Below are positions 58,401 through 64,000 of a stretch of 64,000 nucleotides of DNA, in pieces; position 1 is the first letter of the stretch, and each line of letters opens with the position of its first letter. The DNA comes from Liolophura sinensis. Its lineage: Eukaryota; Mollusca; Polyplacophora; Chitonida; Chitonidae. The notes beneath the pieces were generated by a model. It saw only the letters and a list, made by a program, of their open reading frames with translations, did not search any database and was not told the origin of the DNA. Location: NCBI RefSeq assembly GCF_032854445.1, contig NC_088301.1, positions 13,886,281-13,950,280 of the forward strand. The letters run 5' to 3'. A program made the translations under genes and the position numbers.

Positions 58401-61400
58401 TAGCCGTCTTGGAGCAAGCAACGATCAAATTACATGAAGATGCACAACACACAAGTAAAGGTGCAAAAACGTACACCTTTGGAATTTTCTGTTGGCTAGG
58501 CTATTTGGGGATTGGATTTGACATTATTTGAAACATTGCAATAAGATGATGTTTCAGTATAGTCACAGTTCCAAAGGTAATATTTTCTGCCTTTTTCAAG
58601 CTTAATGTTGAGAACAACAGACAGGTTACTGACAGACTACTACTTTCAGTTAGTCGTTAGTCTCCCTTTGTGCGCTCTCCTGATTTGAAGGCAGAACAGG
58701 TTCCATGTGGTAATCTTATTGAACCAAAGTGGCTGACTGAGCAACCGAAACATTTATCGTCAATATCACAGCAGTGCCACACACATTAAGGGGAGCTAAC
58801 TATAAACACAGTAACCCAGGAAGTCCCAAGAGAACCTTTCAAAATACTTGTGTGACGTGACAAGGTGAACCTGAGGAAACATTCTAGGTATCACAGGCCA
58901 AAAAAGCTCTAAAATGAAGGCTAAAACTATAGGCTTATGCATTCTAGCTATTATGCTTGAGCACGTTGGGCCATTAGTGCTGCATGCACAACCCCCGCGT
59001 GCATTAGGTCATCGGTCTAGGACACACAGATCCTAAAAATAGAAATTTTGACAAGATGCAGGAACAGGAGCTGTCGGTGATGTATCAAATACACAAGAGT
59101 TTGGTGAGCGTGTAGATTGGTTTGTTTGGTGCTTTGATTATCTATTACCATCAATATAGGAGATTAAAAAGGCTTTCTTTATTTCACTTTTTCTAAGTCT
59201 GAGGGGGAGTTTTCGGTAGCTTTTCCGGGAGATTGGGTTCGTTTACCGGGCGCAAAACGGCCCTAATGGAAACCCTGCATGTATTCAAAACAAATCTTCA
59301 TTGACAAGGAACTTCTGCAGGACAACATAGTTCACGATATCTTACCCCAGCTCTGGAAGTCCCATCGCAATTCTAAGTAGAAATCTCCCAGATCTTTGAG
59401 CGCCTGTATGAGGGCTGGTCTTCTGTCTTCTAAAGCATCTCTTGATTGTGACTTTAACTTCTTAAGTAATGACATTACTACAAACAAAAGGCATAACATT
59501 ATATATGAATGAATGAATGAATGATTATGCATGTATCTCTAAACCAGTGAAAATACTTGCTCGAGTGAGACTTGAACTCATGATTTATGTTGTCTTGAGA
59601 TTTCCATGCTGTAAATTTGCGATTAGTTTCCAATACCATCCCTTTAACTATGTGTACATGTATGCTTTCACTGACAGATGGCTAGGCTTACTTGTTTGCC
59701 TGTCCCCATAGCTGATAGCCTCGGCCAAAGGTGTCCATCCTTGTAAGTTCTTCACCTTCACTGGAGCACCATGAGCCAGCAACAGATGCACACATTCTGA
59801 AATCAGGCATTATAGCAGAGTTCAGACAGCCATACCCACAGCAACAGGCCTGCTCTGAATTACCTCCCTTGATACATGACACCTACTATGACCAGTAATA
59901 GAATATTTTTTGAGTCGTGAAAGTATGAGAAGTGGGACCTTGCCTATTAAAGCATGCGGTGCATGTATGTGGGTTATGTCACGACAGAGACAAATATTTT
60001 CTGGGCAACAGAACGTGAAAATTCATGACATCTACCTTTAAGAGTCACAGAAATGTTGAGGGATCTTAAATGAAGTCTATGTTTTTCAGCTTGAGAGTTC
60101 CCCAAAGCTTTGGATTGTATTTAATTAGGGCCAGGATTTTTAATTTACCTCCAAATGGATTAAAAAAAAACACATAACATGTATCCTGGACTTCCAAAAT
60201 CAGGTAACAAAATTAAACTCTGTATTAAAGTTGCCGCTTTAACTCAGAAACTTGCCATTAGTCAATTTCTGAGGTCCCACCTAACCACAGCTTATTCCTA
60301 AAAACGCACCTTTTAAACAGGATAGCAAAAGCAAGTCAAGGGAAACTATTTTAATAAAACATATGTTCTACATTAAAACAGCGTTTTAAGCTGAACACAT
60401 GTACATGCAGAAGGGCATATGTTTATGAATACTAGTTTTTCATTGTTCGTTCATATACATGTACTTGTCACAGTTACAGTAAAAACAGGATTCCTGATAT
60501 AGCCATACTGAAAATATATACACAAATGACCAACACCACTGTCAAGTAAAATAATCTGAGCCAAGGCAACTGCCACTTATAATACTAAATCAGCCAATTC
60601 AGATACTTGATATTTGTTGACACTGCCATTTTACCTGACATGTTCACTCATCAAGCAGTTTTAAAGAGAACACATTTGGTTGGCGTTTTTATTACTGGTG
60701 TGTTGATACGTCAATTGTGTTTTGGTATTCAGCAGAGAAGAGTTCTAACTTTAATAATATATAAAAATACAACAGTAAAGCATTCAAATATCTAAGCATA
60801 CTATGACAACAAATCCGGTCGGAGGTGGGAAGGTCTGCTATCAACCTGCGGATGGTCGTGGGTTTCCCCCCGGGCTGTGCCCGGTTTCCACGCACCATAA
60901 TGCTGGCCGCCGTCGTATAAGTGAAATATTCTTGAGTACGGCGTAAAACACCAATCAAATAAATAAATAAATAAATATGACAACAAAAATGACAGAATGA
61001 TTTATAATGATTGATACCGTATTTAAGAATTTTTCACGCCTGTGATGGCAGTCAATTTCATTGGTAGAGGAAACTAGAGTACTGGGAGTGAACCACTGGT
61101 CTACAGCAAGTACATTTAACTGATTGCCTCTTCCAACGCACGATGCATAAACTTTCAGCACGGGAGCAGTATCATTGTGTAAGTCATATTCTCTAATTGG
61201 TTGGAAGGCAGCTGATGTGTGATCTTAAATGATCTCTCTGTTGAACTTGAACCACTAAATGTGTGAACAGCCGTAGGAGTCAGTGCAGTCAACTGCTTTA
61301 TGTCATGCAGACCACAACAACAGTGAAGGTAGGGGAGTCTTGAAAATAAACTGTCGACTGATGGGACTGTACCAGTACATGGAGCGTAATAAATGTCTCC

Positions 61401-61516
61401 CCACAAACCCATCCATATGTAAAACTAAAAACAGTGCCCTTTTTTTTTTTCTTTTTTTTTTAACAGACACCAACCTTTGTGACCAAGCATCACAGCCAGA
61501 TGTAAAGGTGTGTTAC
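52364..61516 (-). CDS. ANKRD13C: Ankyrin repeat domain 13C orthologue (11 exons seen; N-terminal exon(s) absent)
   Basis: Join on the minus strand: 61516-61475, 59796-59692, 59477-59346, 58258-58192, 57633-57489, 56846-56715, 56433-56366, 55984-55897, 54820-54671, 54270-54242, 53490-53390, 52497-52364. The first of these lacks upstream coding sequence. All phases match and give 397 residues, beginning GNTPLHLAVMLGHK and ending PNRFPDL. This matches human ANKRD13C from about residue 144 to its end nearly position for position. It includes ankyrin repeats (NTPLHLAV, GAPVKVKNLQGWTPLAEA), the DFYLELRWDFQSW stretch and the EVDILMSSDI segment. It lacks the ubiquitin-interacting motifs of ANKRD13A/B/D. 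Known for the family: an ER-membrane-associated protein acting as a chaperone for GPCR biogenesis. The first exon(s), holding the acidic N-terminus and first ankyrin repeat, were not found up to 64,000 and probably lie beyond. Confidence 0.95.
52645..52868 (+). mobile_element. MITE family A, copy in ANKRD13C flank/3' region
   Basis: AACTGTAATTCTTCAACCTT ... CTGAAAAGGTTGAGGAATTA. The interior (GTTTATTCAAGCATATTCTG, CACTGAAAGTTGC) matches the other copies. It lies in the intron before the last ANKRD13C exon. Confidence 0.75.
53128..53275 (+). mobile_element. SINE copy in ANKRD13C intron, central deletion
   Basis: The head (TGCTAGCGTAACACAATAAC, CTCACCAATGCAGTCGTTGA) is joined almost directly to the tail (AGTGAAATATTCCTGAGTAC, CAATCAAATA), so most of the central domain is missing. 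Confidence 0.7.
53390..53490 (-). CDS. ANKRD13C: ANKRD13C exon (LLDVLEVISPFKQF...)
   Basis: It is 101 bp reading LLDVLEVISPFKQFQKLREF, then MTSKLPPGFPVKI. The acceptor is GTTTCAG at 53491-53492 and the donor ATAG|GTAAGC at 53390. Confidence 0.95.
53583..53696. mobile_element. Small TIR element (GGCCGTTTTTCGA...)
   Basis: GGCCGTTTTTCGAAGG, TCGTAATGTGATC on the left is partly mirrored by CATAACATTACGAGAAACCG then TCC on the right. About 114 bp, non-coding. It lies between ANKRD13C exons. Confidence 0.5.
54242..54270 (-). CDS. ANKRD13C: ANKRD13C micro-exon (STEFPMTVE)
   Basis: It is 29 bp. The acceptor is TTTTTTGCAG at 54271-54272 after a long poly-T tract and the donor GAAGC|GTGAGT at 54242. 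It aligns with SQEFPLGIE of the family, and the flanking exons need it for both phase and sequence. Confidence 0.88.
54671..54820 (-). CDS. ANKRD13C: ANKRD13C exon (LTPPPPPRVSWREYI)
   Basis: It is 150 bp, 50 codons: IERRRALTPPPPPRVSWREY, then a stretch ending KTFKATVAM. It corresponds to the RRQSLTPPP...WEEYI region of the vertebrate protein. The acceptor is TCTGTAG at 54821-54822 and the donor ATG|GTGAGC at 54671. Confidence 0.93.
55631..55855 (-). mobile_element. MITE family A, opposite orientation
   Basis: TACCTTAATTCCTCAACCGT ... CGAAGAATTACATTACTG. The interior ACTTGAATAAACACCCTG is the reverse of the GTGTTTATTCAAG block in the other copies. It lies in an ANKRD13C intron. Confidence 0.7.
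55897..55984 (-). CDS. ANKRD13C: ANKRD13C exon (REHLSPEDLQKNK)
   Basis: It is 88 bp reading REHLSPEDLQKNKALMENLS and KGALVDNCD. The acceptor TTTTACAG is preceded by a poly-T tract and the donor is GAT|GTAAGT at 55897. Confidence 0.92.
56366..56433 (-). CDS. ANKRD13C: ANKRD13C exon (GDFQADFYAVNGLILESRK)
   Basis: It is 68 bp reading EMVGDFQADFYAVNGLILES and RK. The acceptor is TTTACAG and the donor AAAAG|GTGAGC at 56366. It matches the family's VGNF-ADFY-VNGL-LESRKR. Confidence 0.93.
56715..56846 (-). CDS. ANKRD13C: ANKRD13C exon (EVDILMSSDI ... GWLFREDKT)
   Basis: An acidic ESEAELEDEVDILMSSDI leads into STKNITFSRAQSGWLFREDK. The acceptor is ATGCAG at 56847-56848 and the donor ACT|GTAAGA at 56715. 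It is 132 bp, 44 full codons. Confidence 0.95.
56984..57248 (+). repeat. Two units of the intron-1-type ~95-bp repeat
   Basis: GAATGCAAAACTTCAGC ... ATTTACCTGAACACTGCTTC and GGCATGCAAAACCTGAGCTC, AATACATGAAGTACTTTCAA, spaced about 171 bp apart. Confidence 0.6.
57489..57633 (-). CDS. ANKRD13C: ANKRD13C exon (LDTTVLDF ... FNGDAKPS)
   Basis: It contains LDTTVLDFNG, WERGDITFVFNGDAKPS and VLDNKLHVFQRI, all family hallmarks of the GPCR-chaperone-type domain. The acceptor is TTCACAG at 57634-57635 and the donor GAG|GTAAGA at 57489. It is 145 bp. Confidence 0.95.
58192..58258 (-). CDS. ANKRD13C: ANKRD13C exon (VPIVSRMLPSD)
   Basis: It reads PIVSRMLPSDICRIHKKGSCI, matching the VPLLSR-ILPSD segment of the family. 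The acceptor is TTTTCAG at 58259-58260 and the donor AAG|GTAAGC at 58192. It is 67 bp. Confidence 0.93.
59346..59477 (-). CDS. ANKRD13C: ANKRD13C exon (post-ankyrin helix region)
   Basis: It reads MSLLKKLKSQSRDALEDRR..., then LKDLGDFYLELRWDFQSW, the most conserved part of the family. The acceptor is TTTGTAG at 59478-59479 and the donor TGGG|GTAAGA at 59346. It is 132 bp. Confidence 0.95.
59503..59524 (+). repeat. (GAAT)n microsatellite
   Basis: About five GAAT units in an ANKRD13C intron. Confidence 0.8.
59692..59796 (-). CDS. ANKRD13C: ANKRD13C exon (second ankyrin repeat)
   Basis: It reads CVHLLLAHGAPVKVKNLQGW and TPLAEAISYGDRQT. The acceptor is TTTCAG at 59797-59798 and the donor ACAA|GTAAGC at 59692. 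It is 105 bp with phase 2-in, 1-out. Confidence 0.93.
60802..60987 (+). mobile_element. 5'-truncated SINE of the same family with perfect 12-bp duplication
   Basis: TATGACAACAAA flanks the copy at 60802-60813 and 60976-60987. The body begins inside the central domain (GGAAGGTCTGCTATCAACCT) and ends in the tail and (AAAT)n. The 5' truncation fits interrupted reverse transcription. It lies in the intron between the first two visible ANKRD13C exons. Confidence 0.88.
61014..61110 (-). mobile_element. Old SINE-like fragment, reverse
   Basis: CGTATTTAAGAATTTTTCAC, TGATGGCAGTC and GGTAGAGGAAAC look like the mirrored tail and centre. Strongly diverged. Confidence 0.4.
61475..61516 (-). CDS. ANKRD13C: ANKRD13C exon (ankyrin GNTPLHLAVMLGHK)
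   Basis: The acceptor is TGTACAG at 61517-61518 and the donor AAAG|GTTGGT at 61475/61474. It is 42 bp: 2 nt, 13 codons and 1 nt. The first Gly is completed by one base from the missing upstream exon. The ankyrin signature TPLHLA is clear. Confidence 0.9.
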
Positions 61517-61884
61517 CTGTACAAAAACAAGATAAAAATGTGTATTAGCACACAAAAAACATATATAACTCCAAGGATAATTCAAAATAGAAACCCGGAC
61601 ATGGTCAATCTTGTCCTTATCAATTTATTTATTTGATTGGTGTTTTACACCACACTCAAGAACATACTCCTTACAGCACATGCAGTGCTCTCTAACTTTC
61701 ACTTAACATCACTGCCACAAAGAGACAAGCTTGACGTTGCCTGTGAGACAAAGATAGGCTTGTTTAGACTTTGCCTCATTACTTGTGTCCTCCCACGGTC
61801 CAATTTAATCAGCATTCATCAATAATTAAAATTGTTTTAGGTTTTTGTTAGAATCATGTCATGCACACTCTAGATGAAGATGAT

Positions 61885-62045
61885 GCCTGTGTATAAAGTA
61901 TTATTAGAGACAAAGGTTGAGATGGATCGTTTGTGTTTTCTGGCATCATTTCTGCCTCATCATCGTGACTCTAGTGACCTCAGCGTTGTTCAAGATTTCT
62001 GTACTAAATTTGTTATTTTCAGTAATGATGTAAAGCGAAAGGAAG
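61885..62045. repeat. Dispersed repeat D, copy 3
   Basis: Plus strand: GTATAAAGTATTATTAGAGA, CAAAGGTTGAGATGGATCG, GTGTTTTCTGGCATCATTTC, AGTAATGATGTAAAGCGAAA, collinear with copy 2. Confidence 0.65.
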
Positions 62046-62307
62046 AGAGCAACATATGCACTGTAAAGAGTATAACTCAAGAACATTTCACTTATATGTA
62101 TATGACAGCAGCAAGCATTTTGGTAAGAGGAATGAAAATCAAATTTTCAGAGGTGTAAGACTTTATTATATATAATAGTGATTTATTTTATGTAATAAAT
62201 TGGTTTTCATAAAACATTTCCCATGTGATGTGGCATATAGGCAAAACATTTTCAGGTACTTGTATATGAATGAACATAAGGCTCTCTTATTAACATATCC
62301 TTCAGCT

Positions 62308-62432
62308 TCAAAGAGGTACCTTTCCCCAAGGCTCTGCCCAGTTTCCTCCCACCATAATGTTGGCCGCCGTCCTCGTACAAGTGAAATATTCTTGAATACA
62401 GCGCAAAACACTGATCAAATAAATAAATAAAT
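62308..62432 (+). mobile_element. 5'-truncated SINE copy
   Basis: TTTCCTCCCACCATAATGTT, GGCCGCCGTC, GTGAAATATTCTTGAATACA and (AAAT)n. Confidence 0.75.
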
Positions 62433-63745
62433 CTGATGAAGTATCAAAGCTCACTAGCATATTGTCAGTTAATTGTGAGATTTCTTCAACCATTTAGCAT
62501 ACAAAGTTACTACAAAGATTACCTTCAAACTCATTTTCTTCTATAGTTTTGATCATACCACATGTGAAACTATAGCTGTAGTTGTTGTTTCAATATCTGA
62601 GTTTCGTAATAATACATTGTATGTGCTATCTTCAATGTACGTATTTTATTTCTACACTTTTCCAATGTGGAGTTATGCCTTCATCATTCATGGCTTTTGC
62701 ATGGATAATTAGATTCAGTTAGATGAACTCCATGCCTGTAATAATGCAGAATTTGTTGTGGCTACCATACTTATGTTGTCAGGACTATGCCTAGAGCTAT
62801 TTTTGTTACGGAAAATTATTATCGCTCAAACGAATCAAGGTGTATTAAAACTAACAAGTAAAATGAACAAACATACAATGGATTAACAATAAAAACCTTA
62901 GTTTCCATGCAAAATACTTTCATTCAAAGAGTTAAATGCTCTCAAAATGCATCATTTTGAGTTGAATTCTATAAAATCTCTTTGTGCACAATCACAGCTT
63001 TACTTTACACACAACTTATGTGGCAAGTTTCTTACACACTTATTATGACACCGAGTCCATTTATATCTGTTACAAGCAAAAAAAAAATTGTTGCTTATGA
63101 AATCAAAGTTAATTTACAATTCATAGAAACCCACCAATAATGTTCAGTTTGTCTTGTGTTCATTGTGATTAACTACCTCAAAACCTTTAAAAAAGGGAAT
63201 GATGTACAATCAAAGCTCTGATACTAGTAGTTACAATGAATCTTGACGCTGCTGACATAGTGCAATACTGAATAACAAAATAACACACATAATCAATCTA
63301 ATAGAGCTTAACTAACATATGTTAAAACATAAAAAAGTTAGGTTAATTAAACGCTGGAATGCTGACAAAAAGTTAAATATAGCAATGTATGCAGATCTGG
63401 GGCTGCATGTATACCAATCTAGCCATGCGCCTATTTATAGATAAGCCAATGAACATATTCTTATGTAGTCCTTCTTAAATCTGAATTGACCAAGTTAAGC
63501 TTGGTGTAAATTTGACATCTGAATTTTGTTGATATTGCCATACATTTTGACTGGTGTACAAATTACTCTGTCAAACCTTGGACTAATACAACTGTAATAT
63601 TATGGTCCCAAGTTAGCCTCAGGTGGCTACTTCAACTCTTCTTTATACTGGGCTGGTGGAGTATCATAGCCACAGGGGGAACCAGTGGTAAACCATACAG
63701 TGATTCACGCCATGTCCCACAAGTCCTTTCTAAACATGCCTGCAG

Positions 63746-64000
63746 TCCAAAAGTGGTGTCAACTTCGCTCTTACCTCTCAGTTCGCCCACACACGCAACA
63801 TCCCAAGTATATTCCATTCGGTAATGGCACACCAGCCCCTTATCCACAAGATGGTAGACAATTTCTATACAAGCGGCCGTTATGCTCGTCTTTTCAGATT
63901 CAACGTGCGTGGGCCATCTAGAAATGGTAACTTTTTCAAGGCCCATAACTGTGGAGAAGGCAAAATGGCTGCTGCTTTAGCGATGACCAAGTGGAATATG
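63746..64000 (+). CDS. Possible partial exon of an unrecognised plus-strand gene
   Basis: An 85-codon frame stays open to the window end. It opens right after a plausible acceptor (CATGCCTGCAG, last G at 63745), and the same frame has a TAA 15 nt before the acceptor. It reads SKSGVNFALTSQFAHTRNIP at the start and includes VDNFYTSGRYARLFRFN. Base composition is GC-richer than the surroundings and codon choice looks coding. A MAAALAMTKWNM start in a YY1-like AAAATGGCTGC context lies at 63965, so the region could instead be a promoter/first exon. An opposing minus frame (63632-63946) is also open, with a donor-like GAG|GTAAGA near 63774. I recognise neither protein. Confidence 0.25.

Larger units (their letters stand above)
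61517..63745. other. ANKRD13C upstream intron or flank, no gene seen
   Basis: It contains SINE fragments on both strands (61620-61670, 62084-62135, 62308-62432) and a copy of the 'GATGTAAAGCGA' repeat (61875-62040). No frame resembling the missing ANKRD13C N-terminus was found. Confidence 0.5.

Noticed and set aside
63632-63946. Minus-strand ORF as the missing ANKRD13C first exon
   Set aside because: It ends in a donor-like site with compatible phase, but the sequence shows none of the VHECVFKGDV or DxHG residues expected right before GNTPLHLA. Phase agreement alone has a one-in-three chance.

Overview
The window is AT-rich animal nuclear DNA. It has long introns, GT-AG splice sites, many short non-autonomous repeats and no bacterial-style operons. 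The two genes are clear metazoan orthologues. The commonest repeat is a tRNA-headed SINE ending in a conserved tail (...ATTCTTGAGTACGGCGT..., then an AAAT-rich end), and a second SINE ends in (ACTC)n. From memory both tails are typical of molluscs, so I infer a mollusc, perhaps a bivalve. The species is not determined.

Layout. (1) 1-3.0 kb: 3' flank with SINE and MITE copies. (2) 3.0-32.9 kb, minus strand: a nuclear receptor coactivator 6 (NCOA6) orthologue that appears complete. A short non-coding first exon lies under a housekeeping-type promoter near 32.7-32.9 kb. Five coding exons follow at 27.7, 24.7-21.6, 11.5-7.55, 6.5-6.4 and 5.4 kb, then a ~2.3 kb 3' UTR. All phases join without a break and predict about 2,449 residues. 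(3) 33-52 kb: no gene recognised. This stretch holds a full-length SINE with perfect target-site duplications, several foldback/TIR elements, a GC-rich palindromic element near 40.8 kb, degenerate tandem arrays and one or two promoter-like CpG/CRE/NRF-1 patches. (4) 52.3-61.5 kb, minus strand: an ANKRD13C orthologue lacking only its N-terminal exon(s). Eleven exons join in frame to 397 residues. (5) 61.5-64 kb: a repeat-bearing intron or flank. The last ~255 bp is GC-richer, with an open plus-strand frame behind a plausible splice acceptor, and may be an exon of an unrecognised gene.

The two genes are not functionally linked. NCOA6 is a nuclear scaffold/coactivator of the MLL3/4 (KMT2C/D) H3K4 methyltransferase complexes. 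ANKRD13C is an ER-associated ankyrin protein that assists GPCR biogenesis. I saw no CRISPR array, prokaryotic system, autonomous transposase or reverse transcriptase, and no certain tRNA or rRNA gene. The most notable items are the architecture of the invertebrate NCOA6 (LxxLL motif kept, coding 30-bp minisatellite, SINE pieces hugging a small exon) and several repeat families that can be defined from copies inside the window. Gene calls were made by reading translations against remembered family sequences; no search was run.
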